Assembly: GCA_007896885.1 (NCBI GenBank)
Contig: VOIU01000002.1
Location: 124,001 to 188,000, forward strand
Direction: 5' to 3'
Source: Bacteroidaceae bacterium HV4-6-C5C
GTDB taxonomy: Bacteria > Bacteroidota > Bacteroidia > Bacteroidales > Bacteroidaceae
DNA: 64,000 bases
Of this stretch, positions 29,826-37,973 are shown one piece after another. Under the pieces are notes generated by a model. It had not been told where the DNA came from, ran no database searches, and saw nothing but the letters and a program-made list of their open reading frames with translations. Position numbers and translations under genes: made by a program. Numbering within the stretch: position 1 is the first letter of the stretch; each line of letters opens with the position of its first letter.

Positions 29826-31340
29826 TTATTTAATTCTCAACATTCCTACTTTCAACCAGCCGGATTGCTGCTGTTGCTTGGATACAGCCATTTCCAAACC
29901 GGGTTCATTCTTCTTCGTGGTATCCACTAAACCAATCAACCAGATATAAGTGCCTTTTTCCAGTCCTTTTAAATTAATTATCGTAGAGTATTTTCCATCG
30001 TGACCAATTACCCAGGTAGAAAGATCGGAATCTTCGGCAAGCGCTTTTTTTACCACTTTCCCCTTTTTATCCATCAATGCTATGCAAGCTTTGTATTTTT
30101 GATTCCACTGAGGTATATTGGTAGGACAGTATCCAAACCCTAAATTGCGCCACCGATGATGAATGGTAATCTTCTGCCCGCTTTTAGCTGTTTCAGCAAT
30201 AATAATTTCTGTGGGATATAGACGATAGCCCCCCCTTTTAATAAAATCCCGGACTAGATCGAAAGAGGTACCAAACCAAGAACGTATTTCATCGTTTGTA
30301 CGAAAGTCCATCATATTAACGTGGGCATTTTTGCTCTCTATATATTCTCCCCTTCGTACGTCACCCGAATGATTCTGACGGTATTCACCGCAAGGGTCAA
30401 TCCAATATCGATGCTGTCCTCCGGTAATCCATCCTCCTTCCATAATGATAGGACGACGGAATCGCCATTCTTTGGCAAAATTCTTTTCCCAATCCTGATA
30501 ATAACCGGTCATGCCAAAAGCATCATGACGAATACTATATCCTTTTGCAATGGCACTCTCGAGTAACTTTTTGCTATCAGGGTGAGGTTCCGCCCAACTT
30601 ATAGTGTCGCCTACCAGTCTGTGATAGTTGATCAAAAGCGGTACGTGTTTAAATAAACGAGCATAAGCATCTGTTATCCAATCAAACACTTTTGTCTTAT
30701 TACTATAATCCCGGTATTTCACACCATGAGCTTCCCCCCATTTTCCCAAACCATAAGCATCTATGAAATCCACTTTATCAGGATCATCGAATGCAGAGGC
30801 AAAAGCTTTAAGAAACTTTTCATACTTCTGTTGGAAAACAGCATCATCGGGATAAGGGGACCACACTTTAGGATTATCAGGATCTTGAAAACCTTTTGCA
30901 CCGGCTTCTTTAACATAAAGTGGAGTGTTCTGCCCTTGATCGCGGCTGTCTACATTGATGCGAAAAGCTAATCGCATATTACGTTTCCTTACGCTGGCAA
31001 ATAGTTTACTGATACGAGACTGAGGATCATTCCAAACATATTTTCCTTCTTCTGGTTCCAACATATTCCAGTTGGTACGGATATAGCAAGTACCGGCGAA
31101 ATCAGAAACACGTACGGTGGATCCCCCCCCATTTATGGGCATGGAATCGTAACCTTGTTTCTCCCAAAAGCCTTCGTCCCAGGTTCTTCCAAGATATATC
31201 ACCCATCCGTTAAGCGGATTTTTCAAAACGGATACCGTATCAGGACTGATTTGAATTTTCACGGATTGGGATTGCATAATACCCGAAACATTCACAAAAA
31301 GAATGAGGGCAACAAATCGTAAAAAAGTGTGTGTTTGCAT
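29826..31340 (-). CDS. DUF4832-family protein 2, putative periplasmic glycoside hydrolase
   Basis: Protein of 504 residues, clearly a paralogue of the one at 21373. It has an ordinary signal peptide (VNVSGIMQSQS) and no lipobox, so it is probably soluble in the periplasm, whereas the other copy is a lipoprotein. The candidate catalytic pair is conserved: Glu203 in GLGKWGEAHG and Glu301 in IIMEGGW. Other shared stretches are AHVNMMDFR, GGYRLYPTE and GYCPTNIPQW. The gene is the first structural gene of PUL A, 80 bases downstream of FecR and directly ahead of SusC. Two copies with different sorting suggest sequential action outside and inside the outer membrane. Function is inferred, not known. 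Confidence 0.72.
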   Translation of the reverse strand: MQTHTFLRFVALILFVNVSGIMQSQSVKIQISPDTVSVLKNPLNGWVIYLGRTWDEGFWEKQGYDSMPINGGGSTVRVSDFAGTCYIRTNWNMLEPEEGKYVWNDPQSRISKLFASVRKRNMRLAFRINVDSRDQGQNTPLYVKEAGAKGFQDPDNPKVWSPYPDDAVFQQKYEKFLKAFASAFDDPDKVDFIDAYGLGKWGEAHGVKYRDYSNKTKVFDWITDAYARLFKHVPLLINYHRLVGDTISWAEPHPDSKKLLESAIAKGYSIRHDAFGMTGYYQDWEKNFAKEWRFRRPIIMEGGWITGGQHRYWIDPCGEYRQNHSGDVRRGEYIESKNAHVNMMDFRTNDEIRSWFGTSFDLVRDFIKRGGYRLYPTEIIIAETAKSGQKITIHHRWRNLGFGYCPTNIPQWNQKYKACIALMDKKGKVVKKALAEDSDLSTWVIGHDGKYSTIINLKGLEKGTYIWLIGLVDTTKKNEPGLEMAVSKQQQQSGWLKVGMLRIK

Positions 31341-31420
31341 CTTAAAATAGTATTAAAAAGGGTATAAAATCCTCTTCCCAAAAAGAGAATAATGATGTTT
31401 TAAGAAAAAGTGAAAGTTGA

Positions 31421-32353
31421 TTATTTCCGGACTAAGCGAATGGAATTACCATTTATAATCATTCTTGCGCCAGTCATTTCTTTAATGTTTGAAAGTACTT
31501 TTGTTACAGAGTCTTCTAATACCAGCTTTCCATAAAGCTTATTGGACGATATCTTATTTTCGCATTCAATATTTACCCCATAATAATTAGTGAGCTTCTT
31601 GACTACAGATTGGATACACTCTCCATCTAAATTTATCATCCCGTCCATCCAGCAAGTATACTCATCGGTGTTCACTTTCTTTTTCTGTGTGAACCCTCCG
31701 TCTCTTATATCAACCAGTTCTTTTGGCTTCATCCGTACACGATCATGATTAGCTGTATTTAATTCTATAGATCCTTGTACTAAAACCACATGTGATTCGG
31801 CGTTATCATAATTGGATACATTGAATTTCGTTCCCAAGACTTTTACACTGAAATTGTCTGAGTTGACAACAAAAGGATGTTCGGCATCGTGTGCGACATC
31901 AAAATAAGCTTCTCCTTTTACATATATTTCACGGGTGGAACCCTTGAACGTTTTGGGATATTTGACTATGGTACGGGAATTGGCCACAATCTTGGTGCCG
32001 TCGGTCAATAAAAGGGTGGTCTTCTCACCCATCGGTACGACCAACTCTTCTTGATCAATACTGCTCCCGGAATTAAATAGAGCTGTTAAGTCAATTCCCC
32101 AATAATTTTTATCTGCCAAGCTGAATTTTATCCCCATCACAAGCATAAAGCAGGCTGCTACGGAAATAGAAAGAACGAACATACGACGGTTCTTACGGCG
32201 TTTTTCTTCTTTACGGATTTTTTGGAATGCTTTTTGTTTTATTGATGATATATCCACATTCATCGGGGTGCTATTATCTATAAAGGATTTCAATTTGAGG
32301 TCCTCCACCGATTTTTCATATTTATAATCTTTGATATCTTTATTCATACCCAT
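31421..32353 (-). CDS. FecR-type anti-sigma factor (PUL A)
   Basis: Inner-membrane regulator of 310 residues. A short basic cytoplasmic segment (residues 1-57, ending KEEKRRKNRRM) precedes one transmembrane helix (FVLSISVAACFMLVMGI), then the periplasmic FecR domain (VPMGEKTTLLLTDGTKIVANS, VKGEAYFDVAHD, VLGTKFNVSNY) and DUF4974 (SVVKKLTNYYGVNIECE). It should control the ECF sigma factor encoded 64 bases upstream and sense the STN domain of the PUL A SusC. The cytoplasmic part is shorter than in the PUL B protein. Confidence 0.92.
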   Translation of the reverse strand: MGMNKDIKDYKYEKSVEDLKLKSFIDNSTPMNVDISSIKQKAFQKIRKEEKRRKNRRMFVLSISVAACFMLVMGIKFSLADKNYWGIDLTALFNSGSSIDQEELVVPMGEKTTLLLTDGTKIVANSRTIVKYPKTFKGSTREIYVKGEAYFDVAHDAEHPFVVNSDNFSVKVLGTKFNVSNYDNAESHVVLVQGSIELNTANHDRVRMKPKELVDIRDGGFTQKKKVNTDEYTCWMDGMINLDGECIQSVVKKLTNYYGVNIECENKISSNKLYGKLVLEDSVTKVLSNIKEMTGARMIINGNSIRLVRK

Positions 32354-32417
32354 TGCTTTCTAATTAATAAGACGCAGGAAAGAAAATTATATATAGGTAT
32401 CATATCTTATTTTTTCC

Positions 32418-32954
32418 TTATGCCAATTTTTTCTTCAAAACACTCATCGCAAAACTTATATGATAATTTACCGTTGCCAGTGAAATTTGCAACATATTGG
32501 CAATCTCGGTATAGGGAATCTTTTCTATTTTAGCCAAAAAAAAGACATGCTTACATTTTGGAGGTAAACTCTCAATGGCTGTATTCAATTCTTCTATCTC
32601 TTCACTTGAAATGAGATCATCCATGGGACTTTCCATGACCGGAAATGAAAAGTTTTCGAGATCCTCAAACGACATATCTTTATTGTGTTTCATTTCTTTG
32701 CGCAAATAGGAAATAGATTTTCGATAAACCACTGTGTTCAGCCAACCTGTAATATTTACTATTTCAATAAGGGTTTTGCGTAATTTCCAAGCTTCAAGAA
32801 AGACATCACTTACCACCTCTTCTGACATCTCATTATTGCTGAGGATACCAAAAGCATAGTAATAGAGACTCTTCGAGTGACGGTTCATGAAACTATTAAA
32901 TGCAAGTTCGTCACCTTTGGATATCAACAAAAGTTCCCTTTCCTGGTCTTCCAT
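32418..32954 (-). CDS. ECF-family RNA polymerase sigma factor (PUL A)
   Basis: Sigma-70 factor of about 178 residues. Region 2 (AFNSFMNRHSKSLYYYAFGIL, EEVVSDVFLEAWKLRKTL) and region 4 with its helix-turn-helix (IPYTEIANMLQISLATVNYHISFAMSVLKKKL) are intact. I chose the ATG giving MEDQERE; an upstream ATG at 32996 would add 14 residues of low complexity. It is the promoter-proximal gene of PUL A and is co-oriented with its anti-sigma gene, unlike PUL B. It probably activates the DUF4832-SusC-SusD operon. Confidence 0.93.
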   Translation of the reverse strand: MEDQERELLLISKGDELAFNSFMNRHSKSLYYYAFGILSNNEMSEEVVSDVFLEAWKLRKTLIEIVNITGWLNTVVYRKSISYLRKEMKHNKDMSFEDLENFSFPVMESPMDDLISSEEIEELNTAIESLPPKCKHVFFLAKIEKIPYTEIANMLQISLATVNYHISFAMSVLKKKLA

Positions 32955-33151
32955 TATTAGATTATTTTGATTGTTAACACCAGTCTTAAAGTCCAATCTC
33001 TCGATTCAACTTTATACAACTACTATTGATGACGCACAAAATTGAATAATATATAGGTGCTTGAATAAAAAAAAATCATAAACTAAATATATTTATATTT
33101 TTAAGATGTCCATGTGTTATGAATAAAATCTCATCATCATAAATTAGAAAG

Positions 33152-33874
33152 CTACTTATGGGAAGAGAATGCAACCCTTAAATTGGCAGGGAGATCTTTC
33201 AGCTGATGACTCAAAGAATCAAACCAAACGGAAGCCATCTGCTCAGCACCTAAATCATTGGGATGAACATGATCTTGTATGGTCATCGTCTGCCAATCGA
33301 AATTTTTATACTGGTCGACCAAAACAACTTGTTTTAGATGCATTGAAGCCACCATGACTTCGATCTCCCTATTTAATTCCGGGATATAGGAATATTTAGG
33401 AAGTTTTCCACTGGGTATGGCTTTTGCCAATAAGATGTGAACTTCCGGATTAATAGCTATGAGCTTATGAATAATAGATCGGTACGCCCTTATCATTCCA
33501 AGGACGGGCTTCTCTTCGACAGAATGATTATGCCCTGCGTGAATCAATACAAAGTCGGAAGGATATTTATGATATATACTGTCCGTAATAGAATCAAGAA
33601 ACTCAACGCTTTTTCCGCTAAATCCGCAATGAGCTAAATTTCCGATAGGACATATAGATTCTCTTGGCCCAATAAAATGAAAATCATAGTCGGCTGAAGA
33701 AAGTTTATGCCATAGAGGATAAAGGTAGGAAGAAAAGTTACTCCCACCATCAGTGATAGAATCACCTAACCCCATCAGTGTATAACGAGGCTGCTTTTCT
33801 TGTCCCAACATACTTGTTACAGGTAAAAAGGAAAACAAGATCAACATACCGATAAATAGCTTATTCTTTATCAT
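33152..33874 (-). CDS. Exported SGNH/GDSL hydrolase, putative carbohydrate esterase
   Basis: Protein of 240 residues with a signal peptide ending VTSMLGQ. SGNH blocks are clear: GLGDSITDGG (nucleophile Ser), GFSGKS (oxyanion Gly), HAGHNH in place of the usual GTND (the Asn is kept) and DHVHPN (Asp and His). The fold is that of acetylesterases and acyl-sugar esterases. It lies on the minus strand just upstream of the PUL A sigma gene, separated by about 200 bases, so it may be part of the PUL regulon or have its own promoter. Together with the SGNH half of the GH3 fusion it suggests that the glycan is acylated. Confidence 0.82.
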   Translation of the reverse strand: MIKNKLFIGMLILFSFLPVTSMLGQEKQPRYTLMGLGDSITDGGSNFSSYLYPLWHKLSSADYDFHFIGPRESICPIGNLAHCGFSGKSVEFLDSITDSIYHKYPSDFVLIHAGHNHSVEEKPVLGMIRAYRSIIHKLIAINPEVHILLAKAIPSGKLPKYSYIPELNREIEVMVASMHLKQVVLVDQYKNFDWQTMTIQDHVHPNDLGAEQMASVWFDSLSHQLKDLPANLRVAFSSHK

Positions 33875-34357
33875 TATTTGCCTTAAGTATTTAGATATAT
33901 TCTATAAGACGCTAAAAAGGGAAAAAACAATAGGTCATTATTTCCAAGAATCTAATGTTTAATTTGAAACTCAGTATTTATTATAAAATACTCATATCCA
34001 GTGATGCCCGAAGCTTTATATGAGGGCTAACGTAACCAATTCCATAAAAAAGTTTGTAGCACGAATGTATCATTTGCTTTTTTGAAACACAAATCTAGAG
34101 TAAAAATCATCCTCGAACAAGTTTTGCTATGGAAATCACGAAGAGAATATAGCCTTTAAACATATATATTATAGCTATATGATACCAATAAGTTTCTACT
34201 TTGACTAAAAAAGCGCTCTGAAAGGACAGATAAAGCTTAATTTACATTCAATTGATTAAAATCACAGTTTTCCGCCAACAAAGAGCAGTTGAACATTGTT
34301 GTTTTCGTGATATTCAGTGGTTATAATTAAGATTATTTACAAAGAGATTTCACGGAA
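33875..34357. other. Intergenic region between PUL A and the ApbE operon
   Basis: This 483-base AT-rich gap separates divergent genes. I find no convincing ORF or RNA gene. The only structure seen is a 7-base inverted repeat CTCATAT (33991-33997) and ATATGAG (34018-34024) around a 20-base loop. No full-consensus promoter was recognised for the thioredoxin-like gene. Confidence 0.5.
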
Positions 34358-34804
34358 ATGAAGACTAAATTATTGATTTTTATAGGAATTCTTTTGAGTT
34401 CCATAAGCGTTTTTGGGCAGGCTAAAAGTCTGGATGATGCGGAGATACAAGCAAAAAATGAGCATAAACTGATCTTGCTGAAGTTCTCCGGTTCCGATTG
34501 GTGTATCCCTTGTATCCAGTTGAGTAAGACGATTTTTGAGGACAGCACCTTTCAGGATTTCGCACATCAAAAGCTTGTGATTCTCCTTGCGGACTTTCCG
34601 CGTCAGAAGAAACATCAGTTGTCTCAAGCCGAACAGGAAGCGAACGATAAGCTGGCGGAGGTGTATAATCCGCAGGGTGAGTTCCCACAAATGGTGTTGC
34701 TGGATGCTCAGGGTAAGGTACTTTATCAATGGCACGGCTACGATAAAAAACTTACCGTAAAAGATTATATTGCTGATATCAACCGCTACGTAAAGGATTT
34801 GTAA
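34358..34804 (+). CDS. Thioredoxin-like protein, exported
   Basis: Protein of 148 residues with a signal peptide (LLSSISVFGQ), so it acts in the periplasm. The thioredoxin fold is of the DUF255/thioredoxin_7 type: redox motif WCIPC in SGSDWCIPCIQL, and cis-Pro region GEFPQMVLLDAQGKV. It is the first gene of a four-gene operon, two bases before ApbE. A role in keeping cysteines of a partner reduced is plausible, since the DUF4266 protein encoded two genes downstream ends in a Cys-rich tail. Confidence 0.87.
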   Translation: MKTKLLIFIGILLSSISVFGQAKSLDDAEIQAKNEHKLILLKFSGSDWCIPCIQLSKTIFEDSTFQDFAHQKLVILLADFPRQKKHQLSQAEQEANDKLAEVYNPQGEFPQMVLLDAQGKVLYQWHGYDKKLTVKDYIADINRYVKDL

Positions 34805-34806
34805 GC

Positions 34807-35733
34807 ATGTCTGTAGCGAAGGTACAAACCAAACTGATGGGAAACATGTTCGACTTTGCCGTGGTCTGCGACAAGGAGGAAACGGGCAAAGCTCAAATAC
34901 AGAAAGGTATAGATGAGATTAAACGTATTGAACAGCTTTTCACCACTTTCAGCGATACGAGTCTGACTAATCAAGTCAACCGGATGGCCGGGGTGAAACC
35001 GGTTAAGGTGACGGAGGAGTTTTTTGATCTGGTGGCACGGGCACAGAAGATTTCGGAGCTGACCCATGGCTATTTCGACTTGTCGTACGGGTCGGTGGAC
35101 CTGAATTTCTGGAACTTCAACCGAACCATGGAGAAACTGCCCGATCGACACGAGGCAAAGAAGTCCGTTGCATTGGTGAATTACCGCAACATTGTGCTGG
35201 ATGCGGCTGAGAAGACGGTCTTTTTGCGTAAGAAAGGAATGCGTATAGGCTTTGGAGGTATCGGGAAAGGTTATGCCGCCGATCGTGCCAAACTAATAAT
35301 GAGGGAAGCCGGAGTGGAAAACGGGATTGTGAATGCTTCAGGCGACCTGAATGCGTGGGGTTATCAGGAAGATGGGGCTCCGTGGACTATCGGCATTGCA
35401 AACCCGAACCTGAGCAATACCTACTTTTCGACGCTGAACATTACCAATAAATCGGTGGCAACTTCGGGTAACTACGAGAAATTTGTCATTATCGACAATC
35501 AGCTTTACTCCCACACTATCAATCCGCAGACGGGCTATCCTATCCGGGGCATTAAGAGTGTGACCGTAATAACAGCCAATGCGGAACTTGCTGACGCTAT
35601 GGCAACTCCCATTTCCATCATGGGGGTAAATGAAGGTCTCGATTTTATTAATCAAATCAACGGCATTGAGTGCATTCTGGTGGATGATGCAAACAAGCTT
35701 TATGTATCCCGAAACATTAAATTAATTGCATGA
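34807..35733 (+). CDS. ApbE-family FAD:protein FMN transferase
   Basis: Protein of 308 residues. ApbE features are present: MGNMFDFAVV, IEQLFTTFSDTSLTNQVNR, the FAD-binding GFGGIGKGYAADRA segment, ASGDLNAWG, and the Mg-binding/catalytic TSGNYEKF...YSHTINPQTGYP followed by ADAMATPISIMG. The reaction moves FMN from FAD onto a Thr or Ser of an acceptor protein. It lacks a visible signal peptide or lipobox, whereas many ApbE proteins are lipoproteins. The stop overlaps the start of the DUF4266 gene by four bases (ATGA), implying coupled expression with a possible acceptor or partner. Confidence 0.92.
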   Translation: MSVAKVQTKLMGNMFDFAVVCDKEETGKAQIQKGIDEIKRIEQLFTTFSDTSLTNQVNRMAGVKPVKVTEEFFDLVARAQKISELTHGYFDLSYGSVDLNFWNFNRTMEKLPDRHEAKKSVALVNYRNIVLDAAEKTVFLRKKGMRIGFGGIGKGYAADRAKLIMREAGVENGIVNASGDLNAWGYQEDGAPWTIGIANPNLSNTYFSTLNITNKSVATSGNYEKFVIIDNQLYSHTINPQTGYPIRGIKSVTVITANAELADAMATPISIMGVNEGLDFINQINGIECILVDDANKLYVSRNIKLIA

Positions 35734-35951
35734 TGAAGTACTTGTATTTTGTATTATGGGTGAGTATGACTTTCCTGATGATGTGCTCGTGCTCAAGCGT
35801 GAAGCCTTATCAGAAAGCAAAGCTCAATGATGCGGAAATGGCATTGGCGCCACGTGGCATTGAAAAGTTTCAGAATAATTTTCTGATGTATCGCGAGGGT
35901 GCAACGGGAGGTAACGGCGGACGTACAGGTGGCGGCTGCGGTTGTAACTAA
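35730..35951 (+). CDS. DUF4266 small lipoprotein with Gly/Cys-rich tail
   Basis: A 73-residue protein. The signal is of the lipoprotein kind (FLMMCSC; Cys19 or Cys21). The middle reads LNDAEMALAPRGIEKFQNNFLMYREGATGG, typical of DUF4266, and the tail is GGRTGGGCGCN. The Gly-Ala-Thr at 57-59 resembles the core of ApbE flavinylation sites. The gene is embedded between ApbE and DUF3570 genes, an arrangement that recurs in Bacteroidota and Proteobacteria. The function is unknown. Confidence 0.85.
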   Translation: MMKYLYFVLWVSMTFLMMCSCSSVKPYQKAKLNDAEMALAPRGIEKFQNNFLMYREGATGGNGGRTGGGCGCN

Positions 35952-35964
35952 TCATTGAAGCAAG

Positions 35965-37197
35965 ATGAAAAAAGTGGTGTTAACAGTGGCTACCCTTCTA
36001 TTGATGTTGAGCGGGGCAAAGGCTCAGACGGACAGTACCAAGTACCGGAAGCTGAAGGTGGATGAGATCAACTTCGTATCGAGTTACTACAGTCAGACGG
36101 GCGACCATTCGGCGGTGACCGGTGGCGTGGGGACTGAAAAGCTGACGGATTTCGGCAACAGCATCGATCTGCATCTGATCCGTTATGACAAGCGTCTGAA
36201 CAAGCACAGTCTGTCTTTTGAGCTTGGAATAGACACGTACAGTTCGGCTTCATCGGATAATATCGACAAGGTGAAGAATCCGGCTTCGGGCGATATGCAT
36301 ATCACCTCGGCTTCACGAAGTGATGCACGATTCTCTCCGGCAGCCAGTTATTTGTTTGAGAATGTGGAAAAGAAGTATTCGTTGGGTGGCGGGTTGTCGT
36401 TCTCACAAGAGTTCGATTACACCTCTTTGGGTGGAAACGTATTATTTGCCAAGTTGCTCAATAAGGGCAATACGGAGTTGTCCGCCAAGGCTTCGGTATT
36501 TCTGGATCACTGGAAGATTATTCTGCCTGTGGAGCTTAGGGATCAGGAGAACAACGGCTTCAAATATAAACAGGGAGATAGTGCTCCGCGTAACTCATAC
36601 AACCTTGCGCTGAGTTGGAGTCAGGTGATAAACAAAGAACTGCAAATGGCTTTGCTGGCGGATATCGGTTACCAGACCGGTCAGTTGGGTACGGCTTATC
36701 AGCGGGTTTACTTTAAAGACGGCGATGCCAATGCGGATAATGACCCGGTATTCTCCGAGAAGATGCCTGATCACCGGTTCAAATTGCCTGTAGGGTTACG
36801 ACTGAACTACTTCATGTCCGATCACTTCATTCTGCGTAGCTTCTACCGTTATTATCACGACAGTTGGGGACTCAATGCGCATACGGTGGAATTGGAACTG
36901 CCCTATAAGGTGACTCCGTTTTTATCCATTGCACCGTTCTACCGCTTCTACTCGCAAAACGGAGTGAAATATTTCAAGCCGTATGGCGAGCATCTGCTGA
37001 CGGACGAATATTACACGAGTGACTATGATCTGTCGAAGTTCAACAGCAACATGTTCGGGGTGAACTTCCGTCTGGTGTCCGGCACAGGTGTATTGGGTAT
37101 CAAGCCGTTGAATACGCTGGAGTTGCGGTATAATTATTACGATCGGAACGACGGGCTGAAATCACATCTAGTGACTTTGGCGTTGAAGTTTAAATAA
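35965..37197 (+). CDS. DUF3570 outer-membrane beta-barrel protein
   Basis: Protein of 410 residues with a signal peptide ending SGAKAQ. Alternating amphipathic strands and an aromatic C-terminus (HLVTLALKFK) indicate an outer-membrane barrel. Family hallmarks include the SYYSQTGDHSAVTGG start and the segment NSYNLALSWSQVINKELQMALLADIGYQTGQL. It is the last gene of the thioredoxin-ApbE-DUF4266 operon, 13 bases after DUF4266. The operon as a whole looks like an envelope redox or metal module, but the role of the barrel is not established. Confidence 0.87.
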   Translation: MKKVVLTVATLLLMLSGAKAQTDSTKYRKLKVDEINFVSSYYSQTGDHSAVTGGVGTEKLTDFGNSIDLHLIRYDKRLNKHSLSFELGIDTYSSASSDNIDKVKNPASGDMHITSASRSDARFSPAASYLFENVEKKYSLGGGLSFSQEFDYTSLGGNVLFAKLLNKGNTELSAKASVFLDHWKIILPVELRDQENNGFKYKQGDSAPRNSYNLALSWSQVINKELQMALLADIGYQTGQLGTAYQRVYFKDGDANADNDPVFSEKMPDHRFKLPVGLRLNYFMSDHFILRSFYRYYHDSWGLNAHTVELELPYKVTPFLSIAPFYRFYSQNGVKYFKPYGEHLLTDEYYTSDYDLSKFNSNMFGVNFRLVSGTGVLGIKPLNTLELRYNYYDRNDGLKSHLVTLALKFK

Positions 37198-37260
37198 ACT
37201 AATTAATAACTTACGACTAAAAAATATAAAGCTTATTTTGTAGCTGTAAGCAATGCTAAA

Positions 37261-37299
37261 AAGAATGGGATTGTTCTCTATTTGAATGATCCCATTCTT
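37261..37299 (+). terminator. Hairpin downstream of the ApbE operon
   Basis: Arms AAGAATGGGAT (37261-37271) and ATCCCATTCTT (37289-37299) pair perfectly around a 17-base loop, 63 bases after the DUF3570 stop. There is no T-run, so termination may be weak or Rho-assisted. Confidence 0.55.
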
Positions 37300-37319
37300 C
37301 GTATTAAGCGAAATGTTGA

Positions 37320-37654
37320 TTAGAAGCTGAAGTCACAACCACAAACGCTCATTTGTCCTTGAATAATAGTTTTCCATTGTCCCCTCCGTATGATGCGCAG
37401 ATTGCATCACATTTCAGTTTTGCGTCATCGTTGTTCCAGATAGGCCCGGCAGGAACATCAAGAGTGAATTTTACAGGACCGTTAGCCGGATAAGGCAACT
37501 CACATTCTACTACACTCATCTCACTTTCAAGAACCGTTTTCCATACACCGGTAAACTTACCACCATGTGCAGCACAAATAAAAGGCGCTTTCTTCTTTGC
37601 ATCTTCGTCACTCCAAAGAGGACCTGCAGGCAACAAAATTTTAAAAGTTTCCAT
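37320..37654 (-). pseudogene. MVL-type mannan-binding lectin, frameshifted in the second repeat
   Basis: The intact frame (37349-37654) encodes 101 residues with one complete MVL repeat (LPAGPLWSDEDAKKKAP to SEMSVVECELPY) and most of a second (VPAGPIWNNDDAKLKCDAICASYGG). Both match the two-repeat cyanobacterial lectin MVL, which binds high-mannose glycans. After YGG the frame goes out of register (DNGKLLFKDK, stop). The missing end is found in the next frame: QWKTIIQGQMSVCGCDFSF, stopping at 37320. One extra base in the GGGG run near 37382 would restore the frame, though about three residues compared with repeat 1 are also missing. There is no signal peptide. It may be a pseudogene, a sequencing error or a recent mutation. 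Confidence 0.85.
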
Positions 37655-37973
37655 GATAATAGAATAAAAAGATTATTGCGACACTATTATTGCAACTACA
37701 AAAATAAGTATATAAAAATAAACATAACGTCCTAAATATAAAAATGTTATTTATGTTTTAAGACAAATTATTTCTTTTATAATTCTTTTACTAAATCGAA
37801 AAAATGAAGGAAACAGTAATCTTTTTTAGCAGGATGGCTTTTCATAGGTTATGCACAAGCCCCGCAGTTAATGCTCGATAAAAGCATTTCTGCGGGGCTT
37901 TAAAAAAGAGGAACCTCTCTCTCTTTTAATTATTCGGTTTACTACGATCTTTCTTACTTGCTAACAGAGTAGC
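37655..37973. other. Intergenic region upstream of the lectin gene
   Basis: A 319-base AT-rich gap. It holds a minus-strand -7 element TATTTTTG just upstream of the lectin gene and the large hairpin annotated at 37857-37900. No ORF was recognised. Confidence 0.5.
37857..37900. terminator. Long hairpin, probable terminator
   Basis: Outer stem AAGCCCCGCA with TGCGGGGCTT and inner stem AATGCT with AGCATT, around a 7-base loop, separated by a small internal bulge. On the + strand it is followed by TTTAAAAAAG. It lies downstream of the AraC gene (minus strand) and upstream of the lectin gene, so it probably insulates them. A second short hairpin (GAGG-AA-CCTC) follows at about 37908. Confidence 0.65.

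Noticed and set aside
33991..34024. Inverted repeat CTCATAT/ATATGAG upstream of the SGNH hydrolase gene
   Set aside because: Short arms with a 20-base loop in AT-rich DNA; too weak to call a terminator or operator.
37914..37925. CT dinucleotide run near the lectin/AraC intergenic hairpin
   Set aside because: Only about six repeats, outside any coding sequence, and no sign of phase-variation function.
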